Assembly (NCBI RefSeq): GCF_033118175.1 | Contig: NC_083688.1 | Location: forward strand, 3,376,501-3,440,500 | DNA: 64,000 nucleotides | Source of the DNA: Dama dama | Lineage: Eukaryota; Chordata; Mammalia; Artiodactyla; Cervidae | Reading direction: 5' to 3' | Shown here: one piece after another, positions 1 through 10,400 of the stretch | How the letters are laid out: each line of letters opens with the position of its first letter | How positions within the stretch are numbered: the first letter of the stretch is position 1 | Notes under the pieces: model-generated | Told to the model about the DNA's origin: nothing | Database searches by the model: none | Seen by the model: the letters and a program-made list of their open reading frames with translations, nothing else | Translations under genes and position numbers: made by a program

Positions 1-1879
1 TGTGGTAGTGTCATCACGTGTCCTCCGAGGAGAGCTATCATATGTTTACTGAGGCGCTCTCTTCCTCAGGATGTCTTTGAGGCAGGAAGACTGGTTACCT
101 CCTTCATTGTCCCAGTTTTTTGTCCTTAAATCTTTACTGCTTAGCAGAAGTCATCAAAATCATTTGAATATACAGCATAATGATCCTGTTCTTGAAGCAG
201 TATACTCTGTGCCAACTTAGTAACTATAGCTTGCCTATTCCTCCATTAATAACTTTTTTAAAGTTTCTTAATTTTCTAGGTAGTTGTGGAAGATATTCTT
301 CATAGTTAGACTTTTTTTTTTCTCAAATCCAGTTATTTCTCTAGTGTCCCCTTTTATGAATTGCTTAATATTCAAAGTATGTGTTTTCAAACTAAATACA
401 TTTTCTGTATACTGGAACTATCCACTAGGTTTCCCCCATCACCCCTTACCCCAATGAAGCATCTTATAAAATTTGAGAGTTAAAACTGAATTGATTGCTA
501 CTGTCAAGAGTAGGAGCTCTTAATAATGAGGTGAGGTGGTTTATACTGAGATCCTACTATTTTTTTTTTTTTTGGCTGCAGATGGAATATATACTTCTGT
601 AAACCATATAGACATGTGTAAAGTAGAAAGTGAAAGTCCTCTGTGATCTCCCTCGCCTTGAGCAGCACAGTTAACAATTTGGCGACTGGTGCTCAAGTTA
701 TTTTTTCCTTTGGATAATGCATACATAGTGTGTTGTTATTATTTAAATATGTAAGTGCTGTAGGAATGATGTCACTCACAGATTCTGATTGGCTGATTTC
801 CTTTCCAGTAGTCTTCCTGGGAGATGAGCAGTGCTCTATTTTGTATGTGTCAAAACCAGACTCTTTGCACTTTGAGACCTAGATACTCTACCTGGGAAAA
901 CTTCTATGATTTTGACTTCTAGACCTGTGTGGTTCCTGTTTGTTCCAAGGTTTTGCTATGTTTTTAGACCACAGATGCTATTTAATAATAATTTAACTGC
1001 CTATGACTTTGCGCAAAAATAAGGAGGTGCTAATATTTGGGGGATTTAACAGACAGTCTCAGCTTTCTAAAGGACAGCATGGGGATTACCGCAGAGTTTC
1101 TGTGGAGGTGGTGGTTTGGGGGCATTGCCCAGGCTCCGTTTCAGGGCGTGTGTGTTGCATGACTCCCAGGAGCACTGTTCTGGTCGGGTTGTGCTCCAGG
1201 GGCACATTCACACGGACCACCTCATGAGCAGCACTTCTGGGGTGTGCAGTGCAGTGGTGCTGCTCGGCTGTGCATAGTTTTGTTTTGAAATTGATACAGA
1301 TGGGACATTTGTGTGTTTCTCAATATGTGTTTGATGAAAAATGCTGTTTTTGTTTTAAGGACAGGGTGGATTTTCTGTGAAGCCTAAGTATCAGTTCCTT
1401 CAATTTTATGGCCCCCTTCCAAGGTCTTGGGAGGGGTGATTGCAATTTTATATTTTTAATTTTATATTTTTTTTCCTCAAAGAGAGCCCCTAGTTGTCTA
1501 AGATGCAAGGCTCTCAAATCTGCATCTGCCTCTGGGCCTGCCTTCTTGAAAGGAACCTGAGCATTTGAGGGGCTGAGGTGTCCTGATGCTCCTGAAACTT
1601 AGACTTACTTAACTTCATGGTAAATTTGCCCCTGGTTTTTGGACATGCCTTTTCAAATGGCTTTATTTCCATTTAGTTGCATATTAAGTACATGGAATCA
1701 TACACACATGAGTGGGAGAAAGATAATTAAAAAATTGCTTAGGAGTATCACAGTGATACTCCCAGTTGCTTTTATAGAGAGCCTGTTGACCGGGCGTCCT
1801 GGGGAGGCAGGTGGCCTTTCTCTTCCGACGTGGACACTGTGCAGATCCTCGCTGGCATCTCCTCTCCCTCTGCCTGCAG
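1..1879 (+). other. OTUD3 intron, left part
   Basis: Intron upstream of the first visible OTUD3 exon. It is AT-rich on the left and GC-richer near 1080-1230. I recognise no repeat family, RNA gene or exon in it. Open frames here are short and lack features. Confidence 0.6.
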
Positions 1880-2002
1880 ATCCGCGGTACGGATAAAAGC
1901 AACGGGCGGGAGCTGCACATCGCCTACCGGTACGGCGAGCACTACGACAGCGTGCGCAGGATCAACGACAACTCGGAGGCGCCGGCACGCCTGCAGACGG
2001 AG
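1880..2002 (+). CDS. OTUD3: OTUD3 exon with end of OTU domain and catalytic His
   Basis: 41 codons in phase 0 from Ile (IRGTDKSNGRELHIAYRYG) to LQTE. The acceptor is the pyrimidine tract ending CTGCAG at 1879 and the donor is GTGAGC at 2003. It holds GEHYDSVRRINDNSEAP, the most conserved block of the C-terminal OTU domain. Confidence 0.96.
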
Positions 2003-5000
2003 GTGAGCCAGGCCGCCGGCCTCAGTGCTCTCGGCCCTGCAGGGGCCGCTCGGGAGCTCCGTGCCCTGGAGCCCAGCGCCAGTCACGTTTTAAGAGAAAG
2101 TTGCCTTTAAGAATCTGTGGGCTTGTTTTTTTTTTTTAAACTGTTCATTTGGGTGAGGGCAGTGGATAAAATTGTCATTCTTCTGCTTTCCCTCACAGTG
2201 ATGGCTGTGATTGCATGAATATAATTTTTTTTTTGAATATAATTTATATAAACAGTTAAAATTACTTCCATGTTTTAAAATTAATTCATGCTTCATATCT
2301 AAAATTTGGAAACTGTAGAAAAAGTAAAGAAGAAAATAAAACATACACAGAATCAACAGTTTTGTTACTTTTTTTGTATTTGTATAGCTTTTCCCCATTA
2401 TTTCATATGTCTCTCCTCACATGATTAGACACTTTCTTTGTAATTAAAAAAATAAAGTGAAAGTCAGTCTGTCACCCCTGTGTACCCCTCTGGTAAACAG
2501 TGGGTGCAGCCAGTGTCAGTGTGTCATGAAATCGCCTGGAGAGGCACACGCATCAGTCAGTCACGTGGGTGTGTGGCGCGCCTGCGTCTGCTCGGGTACG
2601 TTCTCCTTACCCACAGTTGTAGCATCCGCTGCGCAGTGTTCTGGACTGCACTTTTCAAATGGAACGTATCTCAGAGGAATTCATAGCAGGACATAGAACG
2701 CTTACGGCTCCATAGCTATGTAGTGTGTGCATGCATTGTAAGGTGCTTAAATAGGCCCTTCAATGGACTTTTAGATGGCTTTCAAACTTGGTTTTTACAA
2801 ACAACATACAGTGCCTTATATGCATGTCTTATCACACATGCGCGGGTGTATTTGTGGAACAAATTCCTAGAAGATTCTTACTACATCAGAGGATGTGTGC
2901 ATTTATAACTTGGTCGGTATTGCCAAGTTGTTCTCTGTAGAAGTCTCACCAGTTTACACTCCCACTTGCAATGTGTCTCTTCTGTACCTTTGCCAGTGCA
3001 GTGTGTTATCAAGTTTTTAAATCTGTGTCACTTAGGGGAAAAAAAATCTTAACATAGTTTTAATTTCTATTTTTTTTTATTAATGAGCTTATACATCTTT
3101 TCTTGTGTTTAAAACCTCTTTGTCCTTTGTTGTGTGTGAACTGTATGCATGTTTTTTATTTTTTTTTCTGATCAGTCTTCTTAGTGATTTTTGGGAAATC
3201 CTTTATGTACTAGGAAAATTAGCCTCTATTTGTGGTATGAGTTGCAGAATTTTTTTCAGTTTGTTATCTGTCTTTTTATTCTCTCATATTGTCTTTGCTA
3301 TGAAGGAATTTTAGATTTTTATGTGGTTAAATTTATCTCATTTTCAAGACATCGGGTAAATGTCTTCTGGGTTTTGGGTCATAATTAGGAAGTTCTTTCC
3401 CATTCTGAGTTTAAAAAGAATTCTCGCATAGTTTATTTTAGTACTTCTGTATGTTCATTTTTTGAAAGAAAATTAGGTCATGTCTCTAGTTGGTACTTAT
3501 ATTGATATACAGATGTGAATGTATGGATTCAACTATATTTTTCTTTGTGGTTACTTACTTGAACCCAAACTGTTTATTTTTATAATTATACATCTTTTTC
3601 TCCATTGATTTAGCTTGCTGATTCTTTCATATTCTAAATTCCCATATGTAGTTGGGTCTATTTCTAGACATCGATTCTGTTCCACTGTTTTTTTCTGTTC
3701 ATATGTTCATGTGTTCATAATTAAGAAAGTATATTTTAAAATCTAGTAGAATTTTTCACCCATCATTACTTTCTTTTTTTATGGTTGCCTGTATATTTTT
3801 GCTTTTTTGTTTTACATATGAATGTTAGAATAAGTTTGTCTAGCTAAAAAGTCCTGGTAATATTTCCTTTTATTGTAATCTCATTAAATTAATAAACAAG
3901 CAGAAATTGACATCTGTATGATGTTGAATCTTCTTAGCTGGGAACCTGATAAGCTTTTTGTTTGTTTGTTTGACTTTTTTTGGTTATCTGCAGGAGCGTT
4001 TTTTTTTTTTATATGGCTCTTTCCCATTTTTTGCTGACTTTATTGTTAGATGTTTTATGTTTTCTGTTCCTCTTGTAAGGAAAGGGCCTTTTGTTCCCTT
4101 TACATTTGTATTTATGAAATTTGGTAACAGAATTTTAGTTATGTATATACCCAGCTATCCTACAGAGTTTTCTTTCTTTTTAATTGAGGTAAAGTTCACA
4201 TAATGTCAAATTCACCATTTTCAAGTGTACAATTCAGTGGCACTGAATACACCCACAAAGCTGAGTAAGCACTTCCTCTATCCAGTTCCAGATAATTTTC
4301 AGCACCCCAAAAGAAAGCCTGGAGCCCATTAAGCAGTTACTGCCCGTTCCTTTTCAGCCCCAGCCAGCACCAGTCTACTTTCTGTCTCTGTGGATTTACT
4401 TTTTCAGGACATTTTTTATAAATGGAATCACACACTGTGTGGCTTTTTATGTCTGGCTTTCCTTAGTGTGATGTTTTTTAGGTTCATCCATGTCATAGCA
4501 CATATTACTTAGTTCCTTTTCAGGGTTGAATGGTACTCCATTTTATTGATATACCACATTTTGTTTATCCTTTTATCTGTTGAGGTCATTGGGTGTCTCT
4601 GTCCTTTGGCTGTTGTGAACAGTGCTGCTCTGACTATTTGGGTATAGTATTTGTTTGAGTACTTGTTCTCAACGTTTTGGGTGTACAGTTGACCTGTGAA
4701 CAAGGGGTTGGGGTACCAGTGATGCACAGCTGAAAATCTGAGTGTAATTTATAGTTCACTTGCAAATCTGAGCTTCTGTATCTATAGTTCTGCATCCTTA
4801 GGTTTGACCAATCGTGAATTACGTAGTACTACAGTATTTACTACTGGAAACGTCTGTATAAGTGGACCTGTGAAGTTCAGATCTGTCAACTCTATATAGG
4901 AGTGAAATTGCTGGGTTATGTGGTAATTCTGTCTGTAACTTTTTGAGAAACTACCACACTGTTTTCCGCAGCGTGTAGCTGTGCCATTTTACTTTCCCAC

Positions 5001-8000
5001 CAGCGGTGTATTGAGGGCTTCACTTTCTCTCCATCCTCACCAGCACTTGTTATTTTTCCTTCTTTCTTTTTAAAATTACGGCCAACCTACAAGATGTGAA
5101 GTGGCATCTTGTAGTTTTGATTTTCATCTTGTAATGATTAATGATGTTTGGCATCTTTTCATGTGCTTGTTTGCCATTTGTTTATCTTTGAGGAGATGTC
5201 TGTTCAGGTCCTTTGCACCGGTTTTAATTGAGCTTTTTGTGATTTGGTTGTTGAGTTCTAAAAAGCTCTTTATATGTTCTGGGCACTAGATTCTTGTATG
5301 ACTTTCCAGAATTCTTTTTGTTTGAAGTAGTATTTTTTTGTTCTCTCTCTTTTTTTAAGGTGTAGAATTATCTGCAAATAATGATAACTTTTCTTCTTCC
5401 TTTTCAGTTTTATACTTGGAGTTTTTCTTTATTGGGGGGCTAATTGCACTGCTGTTCTCCAAGACACTGTTAAATAATCATGGTGGTAGTGAAAATCCTT
5501 GTTGTGTTCCTTACTTGAGTGGGAATGAAGCTCTGTTTGTGGGTAATTTAACTACACCCACACTAAGAAACCTGTAGTTGTTTCCAGTTATTCACCACCC
5601 TTCGTGGCAGTGGGATGATCACTTTTACATAAATCCTTTCTATCCGTGACATTATTTCCTTTGGATAAATTTCAAAGAATCCTGATACACATAGCCAAAC
5701 TATTAGGGTAAAATTTTAGAATAGGTTTTGCTTTTTATTACACATTCTAGGGAATATACTGCACATTGCTGGCTTCTACTTGCCCTTTTATAGGCAGAAA
5801 GCAAAAGTGTCCTTGCTTATGTTCTACTTGCTGCATTAATAGCAAGCAGAGGGAGAAAGTGATTGGAAGCCATGGACGGATGACTTTAGCTTTTCTGAAG
5901 TGGGCTTAGGTCATAATAAAGTCCAGTGGACACCAAGTGAGCGGCTCTTGGTGGCTTTGAAATTGGGACCACAGGTTCCCGTGAGTGTGGTGGTAGCACG
6001 GGAAGTTGGCGGAGTCATGCTCACCTGTGATGGTCTGGTGTGGACAGGGGCTCCAGCACACCACAGCTTGCTGGTGAAACGATAGGGCCTAGGGAGCCAG
6101 GTGGGAGTCGTCTGTGTGTCTCTTCACGGTGAGCTGTTCTGCTGAAAAAGCTCATTGAGTGCTCGTGTAGAAGATTGATTCTGTTACTAGGTTCACAGCT
6201 CTAGAATCCAGCTGAGACAGGTGTGTGCTGTCCAAGTCAACAGTCATTGCCAAAATGTTGGTCTCTAATGCCATTTTTACTGAACAGTTTATCCCATATC
6301 TTGGGCCTTCTTTTAAAAAAAAAAACTTATTTGCGCCAGGTCTTCGTTGTGGCATGTGGGATGTTTGATTTTCACTGCGCCTTGCAGGATCTTCAGTTGT
6401 GGCTGTGAACTCTTGAGCTGTGCCATGTGGGATCTAGTTCCCTGACCAGGGGTCAGACCTGGGCCTGCTGCATTTAGATTACAGGGTCTTAGCCCCAGGA
6501 CCAATAGGGAAATTCCTGGGCCTTTCTTCTTAGTATTTCAAGTTGTGGCCTGGAATCTCAGTGTGTGAATGAAATTTAGCTTAGTGCTTGCTGTTCCTTT
6601 AGGATTGTTTCTGAATGTTTTTTCATATATTTGAATGTTTTGAGATGATAGAGTGTTTTCCTGTGTTCAGGATTCTGAACATAGTTTGCTAGAGTTCCAT
6701 GATTATCACTCTTGCTGTGTCTTTTAGTTTCAGATGCTTCATCAAGACGAATCAAATAAAAGAGAGAAAAGCAAGGCACAGGGAGTGGACTTTGAAGACG
6801 GCCTTCGAGATGCAGTGGGAGATGCTGTCCAGAAAGTTTGTGGTGCAACCGGCTGCTCCGTGAGTGCTCGTCGCGCGGCGGCCGCGGCTCAGCGGCGGCC
6901 CCCAGCCTTTATGGCACCAGGAAGTGGTTTCATGGAAGACAGTTTTTCCACAGATCGCGGGGGCCTGGGGGGTGGTGGTTTGGGGATGATTCAAGTTCAT
7001 TACATTTATTGTGCACTTTATTTCTAATCTAAGGCCACCGCCGATCTGATGAGAGGGACCAGTCCGTGGCCTGGAGGTTGGGGACCCCAGGTTTATAGAC
7101 AGGCATTGTTGAAAACCCGTCTGTACAGGTTTAACTTTTTGAGAAACTGCCACAGTGTTTTGTGGCCTCACTCTAGCATGCCAACACCCGATGAACCAAA
7201 GTAGGCCCATGATATTTGTAGTTTGATTTAGTTATGTCGTGTAACTTACTGAGAGCTATTTATTCATTTCTGTCTTGTTTTCTCCACTTTACCCAGTATT
7301 GTTCAAAATCCGAAGAAAGTATGTCTATTTATTATTTTCTGACTAGTGCAGTTTTGTACGAATTCACTTTATTAAACGGCTATTTCAGGTGTTCGCCTTA
7401 CTGAGAATATTAAGACATTTTCTAGATGGAAAGTCTTGAAACCTTGCCTCAATTACATCGTTTTGCATGTCAAATTGTTGATGTAGAGATGGACAAGAAA
7501 GTACACCCAGATTCTGATGTGTTCCTTTGTTTCTTTCATAGGATTTTAATTTGATTGTTCAGAACCTGGAAGCTGAAAATTACAATATTGAATCTGCGAT
7601 AATTGCCATGCTGCAGATGAACCAGGGGAGAAGAAATAGTAAGTCTGTGATTGATATTCTTAAGCTTTCAAGATGATTATGTTGGTGATTTTTCAAATAT
7701 TTAATTTTAATAATTTTATTAATAATTGGAGAATAATTGCCTTATAATGTTGGACTTGTTTCTGCTGCAGAACAGCGTGCATAAACTATTAAGTACCCAT
7801 ACATCCTTCCCTTGTGGGGCCTCCCCCCAGTCCCAGCCCTCTAGGTCATAGGTCACCCTAGACCGCCGCTGGGCTCGCTGCGCCCCACGGCAGCTCCGCG
7901 CTGGCCGTCCCCTCCACGCAGGGCGGCGTCTGTGCGTCCCTGTTATCTCCATGTGTCCCGCCCGCTCCTTTCCACAAGTCCTTCTCTAGGTCTGTGTCTC

Positions 8001-10400
8001 TGTTCCTACCCTGTGAATAGCTTCATCAGTGCCATTTTTCTAGATCCCACGTATGTGCATTAATAGATGGTATCAAATTTTCATTTTTAATCAAGTGGCA
8101 GGCAGTTAACTGTCTTGCCATTTATTCATTTCGCAGTTGTTTATTGAGCGCCGTGTGTATGCAGGTGGTTTTCACTGGGTGCTAGCTCTGCCTCACGGAG
8201 TGTGTAGTCTGGTGGGGAGGGGATGGTGAGTAAACTGGCATAATCGTGAGTGACGAAGTTGGGGTACAGGGGGCGAGGGGGTGCATGGGAAGGCCACCTA
8301 GCCAGTTTTGGAGGAGTGGACAGTGTCAAGGAAGACTTATCCTTTTAGAAAGAAGATTCCATTATAATACCAAAGTGGTAACTGAAATGGAATGGAGAGA
8401 AAAATTACCTTTCTAATGGAAATACTTACATTACTAGTGTCAATGAACTGGTGATAATTCAGAATTTTTCTTTGCTTAAACTGAGTTTAATTCTGTGATT
8501 CAGAGTAAGGAAAAGAAATGTTAACATCTGTTTTTCCAAGTTATTTATTTTGAATGGCTTCAGTACTCATTGCCGGACATTTTACGCCAGATGCTGTTCC
8601 TGGCGTTACATTAGTAGCTTTCTGATTGGGCATTTTATTATCCTCCTTATATGTTTGTTGTACCTTCTTAGAAAGCTGATCCGTGTGATTTTAAAGCAGC
8701 GCTATGTAGTGTCTGTGCTATTGCCTATGGTATATACTTGGCAGGTGGCTAAGTGAGACTGAGGAACTAAATCTAAAATTTTATTTAACTTTATTTTTAA
8801 TTTAAACAACCACATGTGGCTAGTAGCCACTGTATTGGAGAGCACAGCTTTAGAGCTTATTTCCTTTCTGTTTTAGGGGTACAAATGAAAGATTTCCTCC
8901 TAAAAATTCATGTTGAAAAGTGGTTTAATCTGATAAAGCACTCAGCTGGTAGGAACCTGATGAGAAGACTGGTCAACGGGTTATTTTAAAATTTATCTTC
9001 CAGATTTTACCAATAATTTTTTCCTTATGTTCCCCACTGTGTTGACTTGATACTGGAATTTTGCCTCAAGGAAACTTGCTCTCTGAATGACAGTGATGTA
9101 GGGAGCCAGGTACTTTGAGTCTTTAACACTTGTCACGCTGTGTAGCTGTCTTAGGCTTTCAGTTTAACAAACGGTCTTTCTTTGGAAGATGCAGAGGAGG
9201 ACCCTGAGTCCAGTGGCGGCGTGCTGACGCAGCGTGCTCCCTCATGGGCAGAGGGAGGCAGTGGTGGCAGACCCTTCGGGACTCAGGGTGTGGGTGAAGG
9301 CGGGACTGAGGACAGGAGGGCGCAGGCCGGCCCTGCTGAGGAAAACAACGCGAATAAAAACCAGCTCCCGAAGGTAGGCCTGACGGGGCGGCCAGGGTAA
9401 GTGGTGAGGGAGGGAGGGAGCGGGTGAGTCAAGTCGCTCAGTCGGGCCTCTGTAATTTGGCAGCAGTGGCAGGAACTTGGAGCTCGTGTTCGTATGTGAT
9501 TTTATTTTGATTTTATAAAGTGATTATTGTAGGAAATACGGGGAGTGCATGGGGGTATATCATGAAGCGAAATGAAGACCCCACTTGTCCTGTTTGGACT
9601 TTCCAGTGACGCATGGAAGGAGGTATACTCTGAGTTGCTGCTCTGTACACAGCAACCTGTCTGCCTGATGTCACAGCGTGTGGGTGGCTTTCTTGGCTGA
9701 TCATGTGCTTGCATCCCATTTGTTGTAAATGCCACCACCTTCAGTGAATACCTTGTGTGTAAATCTTTGTATTTGCATGATTTGCTTGGCTAGAGTCCCA
9801 GAAGAAGAATTAACAGGTTAAAGGGCATAGATAAGTGCATCTTTTTAAGATCTTCTGGTAAGTTGTCAGATGCTTCCAAGAAAGGTTGTACTTCTCTCTT
9901 CCCAGCCCAGCACTGGTATATGACACCGTGACATTTACTGAATTTGGGACTTCTTGTTAAGATTTTTACCAGGAAATTCTGAGCTCAGAATGTGAGGTAA
10001 TGTAAAAAGTCACAGGCAGAGGCTAAGATGCAGTAAGCTTGGAAGGATTCTCTTAGGATTCCCTGGGGCATTACGCACAGAAAGGCCTCCTGTGGCATTT
10101 TTGAGCATTGTCTCCATCTGGCCTAGGGTTAATGTTTCTTTAGGTCGTTTTGAATTACTTCAGGAGGAGAATGGAACTGACTTTATTTGCGAGCCTAGCA
10201 CGGGGGTATACTCACGCGGCAGTCTCCTCTTTCAGGTCACGAACAAACAGAGGCGGGAGCAGCAGCGACTGGAGAGGAAGAAGCGACAGGAGGAGAGGCA
10301 GCGCCACAGGGCCCTGGAGGGCAGGGGCAGCCGCAGGAGCGAGGCGGACGCCGGCGCCCAGGTCACCTTGGTGAAGACCTTCGCGGCTCTCAGCATCTGA
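1880..10400 (+). CDS. OTUD3: OTUD3, OTU-family deubiquitinase, C-terminal part (last five coding exons)
   Basis: Five exons splice in frame to about 233 codons: 1880-2002, 6728-6859, 7542-7638, 9189-9373 and 10236-10400, all with AG/GT borders, ending in TGA at 10398. The 5' exons lie left of the window; mammalian OTUD3 is about 400 residues. The first exon carries the end of the OTU cysteine-protease domain, including the GEHYDSVR motif, whose His (codon 1940-1942) is the expected catalytic histidine. The catalytic Cys is outside the window. The next two exons give a UBA-like helical segment (DAVQKVCGATGC, then NLEAENYNIESAI). The fourth exon is a Gly/Glu-rich linker, and the fifth a basic Arg/Gln/Glu-rich helix ending TLVKTFAALSI. 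The family removes ubiquitin chains in the cytosol. The match rests on remembered family sequence. No frame break is seen. Confidence 0.96.
4170..5300 (-). mobile_element. Ancient L1 3' end (L1M type), antisense, inserted in the older LINE
   Basis: It starts with TTTTTAATTGAGGTAAAG and runs through the well-known L1M 3' text (a cap such as AATTCAGTGGCA, then ACTCCATTTTATTGATATACC, then GGAGTGAAATTGCTGGG). It ends where the host LINE picks up again. It is interrupted by a Tigger-like element at 4686-4892. Confidence 0.8.
4686..4892. mobile_element. Short Tigger-like (mariner superfamily) DNA element with TA target duplication
   Basis: 207 bases with inverted ends CAGTTGACC and GTCAACTC, flanked by TA on both sides (4684-4685 and 4893-4894). 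Removing the element and one TA restores the L1 text GGGTGTATAGGAGTG. It is a non-autonomous relic of the MER44/Tigger type, with no transposase frame. Confidence 0.75.
6313..6517 (-). mobile_element. CHR-type tRNA-derived SINE, antisense
   Basis: Complement of the cetartiodactyl CHR SINE: GTGGCATGTGGGAT and TTCCCTGACCAGGGG are internal landmarks and AAATTCCTGGG is the 5' end. It is flanked by near-identical GGGCCTTCTTT (6302) and GGGCCTTTCTT (6518), a likely target duplication. It lies in an OTUD3 intron, 200 bases upstream of the 6728 exon. Confidence 0.8.
6728..6859 (+). CDS. OTUD3: OTUD3 exon, start of UBA-like region
   Basis: 44 codons from FQMLHQDESNKRE to ATGCS. The acceptor is TTTTAG at 6722-6727. 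An alternative AG six bases later (TTTCAG) is less likely, because using TTTTAG restores the family residues Phe-Gln. The donor GTGAGT at 6860 is followed at once by a CpG-dense stretch and a hAT relic. Confidence 0.95.
6890..7090. mobile_element. hAT-type DNA transposon relic (Zaphod-like, non-autonomous)
   Basis: The ends CAGCGGCGGCCCCCAGCC and GGTTGGGGACCCCAG form an imperfect inverted pair. The interior includes GGTTTGGGGATGATTCAAG and ATTTATTGTGCACTTTATTT, familiar from a widespread mammalian hAT family. The family name is from memory and uncertain; the class is more secure. It begins 31 bases after the OTUD3 donor at 6859. Confidence 0.65.
7542..7638 (+). CDS. OTUD3: OTUD3 exon, UBA-like helix
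   Basis: 32 codons plus one base, DFNLIVQNLEAENYNIESA to NQGRRN. The acceptor is TTTCATAG at 7534-7541 and the donor is GTAAGT at 7639. The split Asn codon is completed by the next exon. Confidence 0.95.
7690..8090 (-). mobile_element. Cetartiodactyl L1 3' end, antisense
   Basis: The text from TTTATTAATAATTGGAG through CAGCCCTCTAGGTCATAGG to TTTTTCTAGATCCCACGTATG is the complement of the 3' end of an artiodactyl L1. It sits in the OTUD3 intron after the 7542 exon. Confidence 0.75.
8110..8265 (+). repeat. Ancient L2/MIR-like repeat
   Basis: Contains TTTATTGAGCGCCGTGTG, a degraded form of the shared 'tttattgagcgcc' block, followed by text like the L2/MIR interior. The exact family is uncertain. 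Confidence 0.5.
9189..9373 (+). CDS. OTUD3: OTUD3 exon, low-complexity linker
   Basis: 185 bases. With the carried-over base it codes 62 residues from NAEEDPESSGG to KNQLPK. It is rich in Gly, Glu and Ala and looks disordered. The acceptor is GGAAG at 9184-9188, with a pyrimidine-rich run upstream; the donor is GTAGGC at 9374. Confidence 0.93.
10236..10400 (+). CDS. OTUD3: OTUD3 terminal coding exon
   Basis: 54 codons and TGA. The acceptor CTCTTTCAG ends at 10235. The peptide starts VTNKQRREQQRLERKKRQEE, a strongly charged helix, and ends with the conserved tail TLVKTFAALSI. Confidence 0.96.
   Translation, partial: VTNKQRREQQRLERKKRQEERQRHRALEGRGSRRSEADAGAQVTLVKTFAALSI

Larger units (their letters stand above)
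2690..5525 (-). mobile_element. Old L1/HAL1-type LINE, antisense, split by a second L1
   Basis: Plus-strand text at 2690-4169 reads as the complement of an ancient mammalian L1 3' half, with phrases equivalent to the standard untranslated and ORF2 end. The same copy resumes at about 5300-5525 with the stretch around TCTGCAAATAATGATAA and the segment ending in a conserved 'CCTTGTTGTGTTCCTTACTTG' style block. Between the halves lies a different L1 3' end. Divergence is high and no open frame survives. Confidence 0.75.
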
